Shown: positions 16,382 to 25,859 of the stretch, piece by piece
Layout: every line of letters starts with the position of its first letter
How positions within the stretch are numbered: position 1 is the first letter of the stretch
Source: Candidatus Omnitrophota bacterium
Lineage (GTDB): Bacteria; CAIJMQ01
Assembly: GCA_018812925.1 (NCBI GenBank)
Contig: JAHJCU010000005.1
Span: 186,001 to 250,000, forward strand
Length of the DNA: 64,000 nucleotides
Direction of reading: 5' to 3'
Notes under the pieces: generated by a model
What the model saw: the letters and a program-made list of their open reading frames with translations, nothing else
What the model was told of the DNA's origin: nothing
Databases searched by the model: none
Program-made: the position numbers and the translations under genes

Positions 16382-17931
16382 AACGACTGATTTTCATAGT
16401 TATATTGCTTTTTGCTGTCGTAAAAGTTGAGGCCTCTATTTCATTGTCTGTGAAGGAATCCGACCGCAACTTTTTTTCAAAAGAGCAAATTGAATGCACT
16501 CTATTTATTTGTAACGATACATTAGAGGCTAATAATATAATTGTTAAATGGAAAACTTCTGTTTTTTCAGCTGTAATTCAGGAAGGTGAAGAAAAAATAG
16601 AGTTAGGAGAACTTGAAGGTAAAGCTGTTCAAATTACTCTGGAAATGCCGGAAGTAAAACATCGTTCTCCTTTTGTTTTGAAGGTGCAGATAATCTGTGA
16701 TGAAAAATTAGAAGTAGAAAAACAATGGGATTATTCCGTTTTTCCGGAAAATATATCAGATACAATCAAAAACATTCTCAAGAATAAAGAAATAGGGGTT
16801 TTTGATTCTCCAGGGAAAATAAAACAAATATTTAATGAATATGAAATTCCTTTTACTTCATTAACCAATCAGTTAAGCACCCAAACTTTTGAAGGGGATT
16901 TAATTATTATCGGTCCGGAAGAAAATGCAAGACAGCTAATAAATATTCTCCCTATTCTTAAAGATAAAACAACAGAAGGGATTTCAGTTATATCTTTTCA
17001 GAAGGAATGGGACATAGAAGACCAGTTTCTTATTTCTCTAACAAACATTTCAACCCAACCATTAGAGATAAAAAAGATAGAAATTCTTTCACCGGATCAC
17101 CCCGTTTTTACAGAGCTTAATGAAAATGATTTGAGTAATTGGCGAGAAGATGAGGTGGTAACTAATTTCCCTCTAATAAAACCTATTAAAGGGAATTTTA
17201 GGATTTTGGCAGAAGCAGAGTTCTCAACTTCTGCTTTGTCGGAAGTTATTTTAGGAGAAGGTAAATTCATATTCTGTCAATTACAGGTAATTGATAAATT
17301 CCAGTCAGAGCCAATAGCTCAAACTCTCTTTGCAAACCTCATTAGATATGCTCTCATTAAACAAGAACCTCTGCAATCGGCAGTCATTTATGGCAATCCG
17401 GAAACAGGGATTATGGAAATTCTAAATTCTCTAAGTGTTGCAAAAGATACTACTGGAGATTCAAATTTCGTAATAGCGTGTATTGATGAGGATTCAGAGG
17501 AATTTATTAAAAAACTTCAAACACAAGCCTCTTCACATATAAAAGAGATTACTAAGAATGGCGGGTTAATTCTTATATTTGCAACTTTCCCGGATGCTGT
17601 TGTTCTTCTTGGAATTAAAGAAGACATTAAACGCATGAAAATTGCTCCGTTGGGACAACAGAGGATATATTATCGTCATGAAGAGATTATTGCTTTAGAT
17701 AATAGTAGTCCCTTATTGTGGGGGATTAGTGAGGACGAAAGCAACTTGTTAATGAAAAGAGGAAAGATGTTTAAACTTCAATTTGGAAATGCAGATGTAG
17801 TTATTTGCCAATCTCTATTTAATGAAGTTGACCCTGTAAGTATAAGAACAATGTCTCAACTAATTACAAATTTTGGAATAAAAATAGAAAAGGATGTAGT
17901 CAATGAAAATGGGGAAGCAAATATTGAATAA
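16378..17931 (+). CDS. Exported protein with GATase-like region, unknown function
   Basis: The 517-residue protein starts with a signal peptide (about residues 1-20, ending VEA). The next 100 residues look like a beta-sandwich. Around residues 150-200 there is a GDLIIIGPEENARQL segment followed by an ISVISFQKEWD strand. Later, GKFIFCQLQVID followed by PIAQTLFANLIRYAL recalls the class I GATase-like domains of many exported glycosidase-associated proteins, where the catalytic triad is usually lost. I see no catalytic cysteine triad here. It starts on the stop of the anti-sigma gene, so it is translationally coupled to it. Confidence 0.65.
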   Translation: MKRLIFIVILLFAVVKVEASISLSVKESDRNFFSKEQIECTLFICNDTLEANNIIVKWKTSVFSAVIQEGEEKIELGELEGKAVQITLEMPEVKHRSPFVLKVQIICDEKLEVEKQWDYSVFPENISDTIKNILKNKEIGVFDSPGKIKQIFNEYEIPFTSLTNQLSTQTFEGDLIIIGPEENARQLINILPILKDKTTEGISVISFQKEWDIEDQFLISLTNISTQPLEIKKIEILSPDHPVFTELNENDLSNWREDEVVTNFPLIKPIKGNFRILAEAEFSTSALSEVILGEGKFIFCQLQVIDKFQSEPIAQTLFANLIRYALIKQEPLQSAVIYGNPETGIMEILNSLSVAKDTTGDSNFVIACIDEDSEEFIKKLQTQASSHIKEITKNGGLILIFATFPDAVVLLGIKEDIKRMKIAPLGQQRIYYRHEEIIALDNSSPLLWGISEDESNLLMKRGKMFKLQFGNADVVICQSLFNEVDPVSIRTMSQLITNFGIKIEKDVVNENGEANIE

Positions 17932-17968
17932 TCACTCGATTTATTCGGGTAAAAAGGAGGGTAGGCGT

Positions 17969-19045
17969 ATGAAAAATAGGATAGGTAAAAATGCAGTGAT
18001 GTTAGCGCTACTATTCGTTTGCTTTGTTTCTCTTGCAGGATTCACTTATGCAGAGCAATTAACTGTGGCGATTCTTAACTTTGATACAAAAGAGGTAAAA
18101 GAACTTACAGCCCAAGATAAAAGTATTGGTATTTTGGGTGCAAAAATAGCTGATTTGTTAGCCGTGGAACTTTCTATTGATCCCAACATCAGCTTGGTAG
18201 AAAGAGATAAATTAGGTAATATCCTTGAGGAAATGGGGTTAGGCAGAACAGGTATATTAGATGCAGAGCAAGCATCAAAGATTGGACAGATGACAGGGGC
18301 TCAAATTTTAGTTACCGGCCGTGCATTTACGTTAGAAAGAGAGTTGGTAATAATTGCCAAAATTGTAGGGACAGAAACAAGCAAGGTCCAGGTAGTATTG
18401 GACAAAGGGAACTTATCTGAAGACCTGACTGCTATAGCAAAGAGATTGTCCCAGAAAGTAGCTTTGGTAATTCTTGAAAAAGGTTCTACTATGATAGCTA
18501 AAGAACCCAAGAAAGAGGAAGATAAGATACAAGAGCTTAAGGATAAAATAAATAACAAAGATAAACCTAAAGTATTAGTAGCTATCTCTGAAAGACATGT
18601 TACTGGCGGAGCTATTGATCCCGCGGCAGAACAAGAGTTTACTTATATTTTGAATGAATGCGATTTTATAGTAGCAAGTAAAAAAGGACTTGATTTAAGT
18701 GGTTGGGCAAAAGAATATCTTAAAGATGCAAATCTTAATATGCCTGTAAATATTGATGCAAATGTAATTATTGTTGGTGAGGCATTTAGCGAATTTGGAG
18801 CTCGGACAGGCAATTTGATTTCCTGTAAAGCACGAGTTGAAATTAAAGCTATTCAAGTTCGCGATAAGGAAACCCATGAAATCTTACAGACTCCTCAACT
18901 TTTAGCTATTGACAGGGAAACTAATACTGCGGTGGATTTATCCGAACAAATTACTGCTAAAACGGCAATCCAAGAAGCTACCGCTAATATCGCTTATCGC
19001 ATGATTCCAAAAATTGTAGAGAGGTGGAATAACAAAAATAATTAA
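17969..19045 (+). CDS. CsgG-like exported protein without lipobox
   Basis: The 358-residue product begins at an ATG 7 bases after AAAGGAGGG. A longer frame beginning at 17903 lies within the previous gene and is unlikely. A signal peptide ends near FTYAEQ and is of signal peptidase I type; there is no lipobox cysteine. Residues about 30-190 match the CsgG/TolB-like fold: VAILNFDT, LVERDKLGNILEE and QILVTGRAF. The rest (about 200-358) may be a second related domain with VIIVGEAFSEFG. CsgG proper is an outer membrane lipoprotein nonamer that secretes curli; this protein is probably periplasmic. Confidence 0.8.
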   Translation: MKNRIGKNAVMLALLFVCFVSLAGFTYAEQLTVAILNFDTKEVKELTAQDKSIGILGAKIADLLAVELSIDPNISLVERDKLGNILEEMGLGRTGILDAEQASKIGQMTGAQILVTGRAFTLERELVIIAKIVGTETSKVQVVLDKGNLSEDLTAIAKRLSQKVALVILEKGSTMIAKEPKKEEDKIQELKDKINNKDKPKVLVAISERHVTGGAIDPAAEQEFTYILNECDFIVASKKGLDLSGWAKEYLKDANLNMPVNIDANVIIVGEAFSEFGARTGNLISCKARVEIKAIQVRDKETHEILQTPQLLAIDRETNTAVDLSEQITAKTAIQEATANIAYRMIPKIVERWNNKNN

Positions 19046-19060
19046 ATGTAAGAACTAATA

Positions 19061-22000
19061 ATGACAAATAAATTCTTACATATCAGCTCTCTTGTGCTTT
19101 TGCTCTTCATCTTACTGGTAGGAGCAAATGCACAAGGGGTATCTGAAACAAAATCCCAACCAACAATTGCGGTATTGGGGACAATATCTGAACTATCTGA
19201 TTTATGCGCGCTTGTTGAGGCAGGGCTATTTCAGAAAGGGATTAATTTAGTTGAACGGGCAAAGATAGATAGCATATTAAAAGAACAAAAATTAACTGCT
19301 TCAGGACTTGTTGACAGAGATAACCTTATTAAATTAGGACAACTACTTCGAGCAGACGGTTTTCTATTGATATCCATAGAAGAAGAACAAAAAGAAATCA
19401 AAGATAAGCCGCAAGAAAAAGCTCTTCCAATTCTCCGTATTCGCCTTATCGACACAGCATATGGACTGCGTTTTCTGGATACATTTGAAGAATGGGACAG
19501 CACAAAACTAAAAGAAACCGCAGAGAGGATTACAGAAAATGTATCTGCAATAGCTCCTAAACTAATCTTGCCCCCTGATAAAGCAATTCCGATAGGTATT
19601 GTTGGTATTCACCGAGTTGAATTAGATGAACGCTACCAATGGCTTACAAGAGCATTACCAACAATGCTTTCTGCGCGTCTAAATAAAGAACCACGAATAA
19701 TAATGCTTGAAAGAGAAGATTTGAAGATGTTATTAGATGAGAAACTTCTAACACAAGGAAAAGATACGGCATTCTGGGGTTCAGCAATATTAATTGACGG
19801 ATATCTACAAAGAGAAGACAAGGAAGGAATAAAACTGCAAGGAGATAAAGAAGAAGTAAAGTTGCAACTTCAGATAAAGGATTTCGCAGGTAAAGAAAGA
19901 GCTGTTTTTACAGAGTTGGTTAATCCTGATAAACCACTAACAGCAGTAGACAAAGTAGTACTCAACATTATTAAAGGATTACTCAATGCGCCATCTATAA
20001 CTGTATGGGAACCAGAGAAAGAAGCGGAAGAGTTTTTTCGGCAAGGAGAACTTCTTAGGAAAAATAGAAGAAACAAAGATGCAATAGCACCGCTTGAAAC
20101 GGCTTATGCTCTTCAACCTGATAATGTTTCTTACACTGGAGCACTTTTTGAGAATGAATGGGATACGCGTTTTACAGACGAGTGGGAAATGAAATGGGGC
20201 TCATATGCTAAACGTGTAGCAACAGGTATTTCTTATTATTCGGATTTAGAATTGGCTTACGTAGTTTCTCGCTTGATTCGACAAATAAAAGCAGGATATG
20301 AGAGTGGGGCAATACTTGCAAATGAGGCGTTTAAATGGCAAGAACTAATTGGGAAAGGATACACTTCTAGTAATCGGAATCAGAGATATTTAGTAAACTC
20401 TGTTTCCACCTCTACACAAGAGGTTAGGGACATAAACCGAGAGAACCGTAGAATTTGGGTAGAACTTGTGAGGGAAATTATTAAAGCAAATCCTAATGAT
20501 TGGCGTAGTAATCGTATATCTATAGATATAACTTGTATTAGTTCCGATGTTCCTGATGAGTTAATAAACAATATGAAGAAGATTTTAATGGAACTAATTA
20601 TGCCTCCAGAAGATGGAGGAAAAATTCAATCATTTGATGAAAGATTTCGGCTTTGCGAGTATGCAATAGGCTCGGGGCTTTTTTACAATATGAGTCATAT
20701 AAAAGACATGGGAAAATTTAACAAAATGTGGGAGGAATATCTTAAAGAATTGTCTGAAGTTAAAGATCCTTTAGTTAGATTTTATGGCTATATGACTTTA
20801 TCAAATGATATAGCAAGAAGTGGAAGTAAAGAGGCGAAGGATTACTGTTTGAAAGCTATAGATATTCTATTAAATGAACTTAAAAGCCCCAATGAGCCTT
20901 TTGAAAATGAACATTTGAACAGCCCCAAATTTAATATTAGGAATGATATGAGATTATGCATATCATTTGCCGGTTTTACTCCTATAGAAGAAATAAGCAT
21001 CTATGAGAAGTTGTATTATTCCCTCATAGAAAATAATGATTGCGAGAATTTATCTGATTGGTGGGGATTTTGGCATGGCAGCCCATATCTTAATTGTAAA
21101 GACCCTGAAATAGCAAAACGCTATATTAAACTTTTGGAAGGGATAGCTGAGGTTATGAAAAATTGCAAAGAAGACCGAGAGGCTTTAGAAAGATGGAGTA
21201 ATATAACAGATTGGATAGCAGACACGAGAAAAACATTTCCCCAGTTAGAATTAGAAAAAACCCCATCCAATTTCTCTTTTCCTGTCAATATGCTTCTAAA
21301 TAAAGAAAATTGGCCAAAGAAAAATATATCTTACGACTATTCAAAAGCATTACTCCAAAACAATATGCTCTGGGTTACTTTTGCAGAATCCTATGAAAAA
21401 CCAATAATTGGACTTGCAGGCGTAGACCTTGAGAAGAAAAATTTAATCTCATTGTGGCAGGTTGATTTTGATAGAGATATAAAGGAGTGGAAAAAACTCT
21501 GCCTCCCTGTGGTAGATTTCTCCATGCCATTAAGCGGAGCAATAACAGGAATAGCAATAAATGAACATACCAGTTATATAGCGATGAGAGAAATAGGATT
21601 AGTAGAATTGCCTGGAGGTTCTGTTAGAGGTGTAAAATTATTTGAAAATCCCAAGATATTAACTGAAAAAGATGGGCTTCCATCGATATCAATTATGGGG
21701 ATGGTTGGAGATGGGGATAAATTATGGATAGCTTATGGAGGCTTTGGTAAAGAAAGCGGGTTAGGTATATATACCCCTAAAACAAAGCATTGGGAAACAG
21801 TTCTTTGCAGTACAGTAAAAGGTGATACTCCTTTCAATATGGGTAATCCGTATGCCATATCAAACCTTACTTTTTCTCCAAAGAGAGATAAGTTATTTTT
21901 TATAGTAGGAGAAGTTGTTGATTCCCGTTGTTTGGGTTGCTTTGACGAGTGGACCCATTTGTGGGGGCTTTGGAAAATTAATATCGAAACGAGAAAAGTA

Positions 22001-22474
22001 GAGTTTATATGGGATAGAGAACAAGATTGTGGTTATTACCCTGATGTAAAGTATATTATAGATTCAGGCTATAAATGGTGGCTAAAGATAAGAGAATGCC
22101 TTATAGAATTCGATCCCGATTTAGAAAAAGGGAAAATCATCGTGGGGGGTTATTATGGGGAAATGTTATTAAGAGGGAAAAAACCAGTACCTCAATTGGA
22201 AATTGATTCTTCTTTTTCTAGGAAAAAGATTCCAATTGAATTGGGGAGCTTAACTGTTCACAATGATAGATGCTGGGAAAGATTAGGTAACAATCAAATA
22301 ATATCAATACATAAGGATGATAAAGGACATGAAGACACTAAAATATTTAATAATGACATCTTAAATGGAGACGCCGTACGTGAATTTTTCAGCACACCTT
22401 ATGGATTGATTGCTATCGGCAACGGAGTAGTAGGACTGATAGAAACCGAGAATATAGATACAAAAAATGAATAG
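19061..22474 (+). CDS. Large exported CsgG-like/helical/propeller protein, paralog 1
   Basis: The 1,137-residue protein has a signal peptide (about 1-25, ANAQG). Residues about 32-190 are CsgG-like (IAVLGTISEL, LVERAKIDSILKEQ, LGQLLRADGFLLI). Residues about 190-330 are a second CsgG-like unit (GIVGIHRVEL, IIMLEREDLKMLL). A TPR-like pair (DAIAPLETAYALQPDN) follows near 350. The middle (about 390-730) is mostly helical. The C-terminal 370 residues look like a beta-propeller, with a two-component-regulator-propeller-type motif (LTEKDGLPSIS, then KLWIAYGG and LGIYTPKT). It overlaps its paralog by 8 bases. No catalytic motif is seen; a sensing or scaffold role outside the cytoplasm is inferred. 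Confidence 0.72.
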   Translation: MTNKFLHISSLVLLLFILLVGANAQGVSETKSQPTIAVLGTISELSDLCALVEAGLFQKGINLVERAKIDSILKEQKLTASGLVDRDNLIKLGQLLRADGFLLISIEEEQKEIKDKPQEKALPILRIRLIDTAYGLRFLDTFEEWDSTKLKETAERITENVSAIAPKLILPPDKAIPIGIVGIHRVELDERYQWLTRALPTMLSARLNKEPRIIMLEREDLKMLLDEKLLTQGKDTAFWGSAILIDGYLQREDKEGIKLQGDKEEVKLQLQIKDFAGKERAVFTELVNPDKPLTAVDKVVLNIIKGLLNAPSITVWEPEKEAEEFFRQGELLRKNRRNKDAIAPLETAYALQPDNVSYTGALFENEWDTRFTDEWEMKWGSYAKRVATGISYYSDLELAYVVSRLIRQIKAGYESGAILANEAFKWQELIGKGYTSSNRNQRYLVNSVSTSTQEVRDINRENRRIWVELVREIIKANPNDWRSNRISIDITCISSDVPDELINNMKKILMELIMPPEDGGKIQSFDERFRLCEYAIGSGLFYNMSHIKDMGKFNKMWEEYLKELSEVKDPLVRFYGYMTLSNDIARSGSKEAKDYCLKAIDILLNELKSPNEPFENEHLNSPKFNIRNDMRLCISFAGFTPIEEISIYEKLYYSLIENNDCENLSDWWGFWHGSPYLNCKDPEIAKRYIKLLEGIAEVMKNCKEDREALERWSNITDWIADTRKTFPQLELEKTPSNFSFPVNMLLNKENWPKKNISYDYSKALLQNNMLWVTFAESYEKPIIGLAGVDLEKKNLISLWQVDFDRDIKEWKKLCLPVVDFSMPLSGAITGIAINEHTSYIAMREIGLVELPGGSVRGVKLFENPKILTEKDGLPSISIMGMVGDGDKLWIAYGGFGKESGLGIYTPKTKHWETVLCSTVKGDTPFNMGNPYAISNLTFSPKRDKLFFIVGEVVDSRCLGCFDEWTHLWGLWKINIETRKVEFIWDREQDCGYYPDVKYIIDSGYKWWLKIRECLIEFDPDLEKGKIIVGGYYGEMLLRGKKPVPQLEIDSSFSRKKIPIELGSLTVHNDRCWERLGNNQIISIHKDDKGHEDTKIFNNDILNGDAVREFFSTPYGLIAIGNGVVGLIETENIDTKNE

Positions 22475-25400
22475 AAAATTTTTGAGTTTTGCATTGCTTG
22501 TTCTAGTAATAATAATCCCATTAGAAGCGGCTGAGACAAAATCCCAACCAACAATTGCAGTTCTGGGAACAACAACGGAACTGTCTGATTTATGTTCGCT
22601 TGTTGAGGCGGGGCTGTTTCAAAAAGGGTTGGCTTTAGTTGAACGGGCAAAAATAGACAGCATATTAAAAGAGCAGAAGCTAACTGCCTCGGGACTCGTT
22701 GAACGAGATAATCTCCTAAAATTAGGACAATTAATCCGAGCAGATGGATTCCTGTTGATATCAATAGAGGAAGTCCCAAAAGAAAACAAAAACAAACTTC
22801 TTCGTATTCGTCTTATTGACACAGCACATGGACTATGTTTTCTGGATACCTTTGAATCTTGGGATGATACAAAATTAAAAGAAACTACAGAAAGAATTAC
22901 AGGAAATGTATCTGCAATGGCTCCCAAACTAATCCTGCCTCCAGATAAAGCAATCCCGATAGGTATAGTAGGTATTCATAGGGTCGAACTTGATGAACGC
23001 TATCAATGGCTTACAAGAGCATTACCTGTAATGCTGTCAGCACGTCTAAACAAAGAGCCAAGAATAATAATGCTTGAACGTGAAGACCTGAAGATGCTCT
23101 TGGACGAGAAACTACTGACAAAAGGACAAGACACAGCATTCTTAAATTCTGCCATATTAATTGATGGATATCTACAAAGAGGAGAAAAGGAAGGGATAAA
23201 GCTACGAGATGAGGAGGATGAAATAAAGTTAGAACTACATATGAAAGATTTCTTAGGTAAAGAAAGAGCTGTATTTACAGAGTTAGTTCATCCTGATGAA
23301 CCATTAACAACAGTAGAGAAAGTAGTACCCAACATCATCAAAGAATTACTTAATGCTTCATCTATAACTGTATGGGAACCCAAGAAAGAGGCTGAAGAAT
23401 TTTTCCTACAAGGAGATTTGTTAAAGAAACACGGAAGACACAAAGATGCAATATCACCCCTTGAAACGGCATATGCTCTTCAACCAGATAATATTATTTA
23501 CACAGGAGCACTTTTTGAGAATGAATGGGGTACTCGTGTTATACAGGGAGGACATACTGTAGAAACAGGTATCTCTAATTATTCAGATTTAGAATTGGCT
23601 TGTACTGTCTCTCGTTTGGTTCGACAAATAAAAACGGGATACGAGAACGGTTCAGTATCTGCAGATGATATTCTAAAATGGGAAGAATTAATCGGTAAAG
23701 GAGGCGCTTGGAAAGGCGGCTATCTTATAAATTCCGCTTCGTCTTCTACTCAAGAAGTTAGAGATATAAACCGCGAAAACCGAAATTTTTTTGTAGAGAT
23801 ACTAAAAAAAATTAGTAAAAGAAACAATAACAGGTATCTTCCTTTAACTGCAGTTTACATTAGTTCTGACAATCCATACGAATTGATAAAAAACTTTAGA
23901 GAATTTGCGCAGGAAGTTATTTTGCCTCCTAAAATAGGCGAAATGGAGCAATCATTTGATGAAAGATATGTTGCTTGCCGTTTAATATTAACACAACTGC
24001 CGGATCGTTGGGGACCGTACGCTCTTTCTGAGAAGAGTCAATTAAGAGAACAAAGCAAAAAATTTCAGGAATTATGGATAGAATATGTTAAAGAACTAAC
24101 ACAAATTAAAGACCCATTAGTAAGATTTTCAAGTTGTTTATGTCTTGCGCAAATATTAAAAAGAGGAAGTCCAGAAGCAAAGGAATATTGTTTGAAGGCA
24201 GTAGATATCTTGCTAACAGAACTTAATAGTCCCAATGAACCTTTTAAAAGTAATTCAAGGACGTATAAAGAATCTATGCGTAGCGATATGAAATGTGGTA
24301 TAAGGTTTGCGGGATTTCCCTATGATGAAGAAGTTAGCATTTTTGAGAAGATTTATGAACCCTTAATAGTAAATAAAGACTGTCATAATTTAATGTTATG
24401 GCGTCCGACGCTAATAGGGTTTGCACCTATTTTCCGTCCCACTCCCGAAGAAGAAAGGCGCTACATAAAACTCTTAGAAAGAATAGCTGATGTTTTTGAG
24501 ACTTGTGGCACTGATAAATGGGTTTTAACCGAGATAAAAGATTATTTAATAAGAGCAAAGAAGAAATTCCCTGAGTTAGGATCTTCCAATAATCCAACAA
24601 CTCTTCCAGTTAATATCTTACTAAGCAATAAAGACTGGCAACAGAACAAGAAATTTAAACATACAAAATTTATGTGTCAGGATGATATGTTATGGATTTC
24701 TTTTGCAGAGCCTGGCGTCGGTCTTGCGGGAATAAATCTCAAGACAAGACAATTAACTTCGCTCTGGTATACAGATTTAGGCGGCAGGGAAATAGCATTT
24801 CCTTGTTTCTGGGAACCACCACTTTCTTTAGTAACTCCAATAAATGGTATAGCAGTAAGCGCAAATGCGAGTTATGTTGCTATCTGGAATATTGGTTTAA
24901 TAGAGTTCCCGGGAAGTTCTGTTGTTGGCAAAAAATCTTTTGCAACTCCTAAAATATTTACTGAAAAAGACGGGCTTCCTTCAATATCAATTACAAGTAT
25001 GGCTGGAAATGGAGATAAATTATGGGTTGCTTATGGAGGAACAGAACAAAGACATGGTAGAAGAGCATATGGTACTGTTTATTCAGCCGCAGAAAAAGAT
25101 AGCGGATTAGGTATATATAATCCTAAAACAAGACATTGGGAAACTGTATTTTGTAGTACCCTAAAAAGCGGTAATAATCCTTTCAATTCAGGGAACCCCT
25201 ATGTCATTTCTGACCTTACGTTTTCTTCTAAGAAAGACAAATTATTTTTTGTGGTAGGTAATCAAACTCGTGAGTCAGCTCAAAGAATTGATGAAATGAA
25301 TAAGTGGTGGGGGCTTTGGAAAATTGATGTCAGCACAAGAAAACCTAAGTTTCTATGGTATAGAGAAGGGAATGATGATAATAGTTGTTATTCCCTAATA

Positions 25401-25817
25401 TCTGGGCATATTTTAGATTCTGGAGATAAATTGTGGATTAAAGGAGAGGGCTCTCTTGTAGAATTTGATCCTAATTCAGAAAAGGCTAAAATTATAATAA
25501 ACAGGTCCTGGTCAAGAAATACACATCCACCTCAACCTGAAAAAGAAATAGATTATTCTTTTTCTGAAAAGAAGAACCTATTTAGCTATGGTTCTTTTGA
25601 TTGTAAATGTTCTGCTGTCTATAAAGATACATTTTGGGGGCGATTGGGGAGAAATCAGTTAATAACTACACATAAGAAAAAAGAAGAAGTGCAAATAATT
25701 GACAACAATATTCTGGATGGTGATCCAGTGCAATATTTTTTCAGCACACCTTATGGATTAATTGCCATCGGCAATGGAACTGTAGGACTGATAGAAACAG
25801 AAGGTATTGGGAAATAA
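22467..25817 (+). CDS. Large exported CsgG-like/helical/propeller protein, paralog 2
   Basis: The 1,116-residue protein repeats the full architecture of the gene before it. It has a signal peptide (about 1-20), two CsgG-like units, a TPR-like segment (DAISPLETAYALQPDN), a helical middle and a propeller-like C-terminus ending STPYGLIAIGNG. From PKLILPPDK on, 66 residues differ from paralog 1 at only one position, while the middle regions have diverged strongly. Recent tandem duplication followed by divergence, or gene conversion of the N-terminal part, would explain this. It starts inside the end of paralog 1. Confidence 0.72.
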   Translation: MNRKFLSFALLVLVIIIPLEAAETKSQPTIAVLGTTTELSDLCSLVEAGLFQKGLALVERAKIDSILKEQKLTASGLVERDNLLKLGQLIRADGFLLISIEEVPKENKNKLLRIRLIDTAHGLCFLDTFESWDDTKLKETTERITGNVSAMAPKLILPPDKAIPIGIVGIHRVELDERYQWLTRALPVMLSARLNKEPRIIMLEREDLKMLLDEKLLTKGQDTAFLNSAILIDGYLQRGEKEGIKLRDEEDEIKLELHMKDFLGKERAVFTELVHPDEPLTTVEKVVPNIIKELLNASSITVWEPKKEAEEFFLQGDLLKKHGRHKDAISPLETAYALQPDNIIYTGALFENEWGTRVIQGGHTVETGISNYSDLELACTVSRLVRQIKTGYENGSVSADDILKWEELIGKGGAWKGGYLINSASSSTQEVRDINRENRNFFVEILKKISKRNNNRYLPLTAVYISSDNPYELIKNFREFAQEVILPPKIGEMEQSFDERYVACRLILTQLPDRWGPYALSEKSQLREQSKKFQELWIEYVKELTQIKDPLVRFSSCLCLAQILKRGSPEAKEYCLKAVDILLTELNSPNEPFKSNSRTYKESMRSDMKCGIRFAGFPYDEEVSIFEKIYEPLIVNKDCHNLMLWRPTLIGFAPIFRPTPEEERRYIKLLERIADVFETCGTDKWVLTEIKDYLIRAKKKFPELGSSNNPTTLPVNILLSNKDWQQNKKFKHTKFMCQDDMLWISFAEPGVGLAGINLKTRQLTSLWYTDLGGREIAFPCFWEPPLSLVTPINGIAVSANASYVAIWNIGLIEFPGSSVVGKKSFATPKIFTEKDGLPSISITSMAGNGDKLWVAYGGTEQRHGRRAYGTVYSAAEKDSGLGIYNPKTRHWETVFCSTLKSGNNPFNSGNPYVISDLTFSSKKDKLFFVVGNQTRESAQRIDEMNKWWGLWKIDVSTRKPKFLWYREGNDDNSCYSLISGHILDSGDKLWIKGEGSLVEFDPNSEKAKIIINRSWSRNTHPPQPEKEIDYSFSEKKNLFSYGSFDCKCSAVYKDTFWGRLGRNQLITTHKKKEEVQIIDNNILDGDPVQYFFSTPYGLIAIGNGTVGLIETEGIGK

Positions 25818-25859
25818 ATTTATTAGAACAATAAAACAAGTAGAGTAAGGAGAATAATT

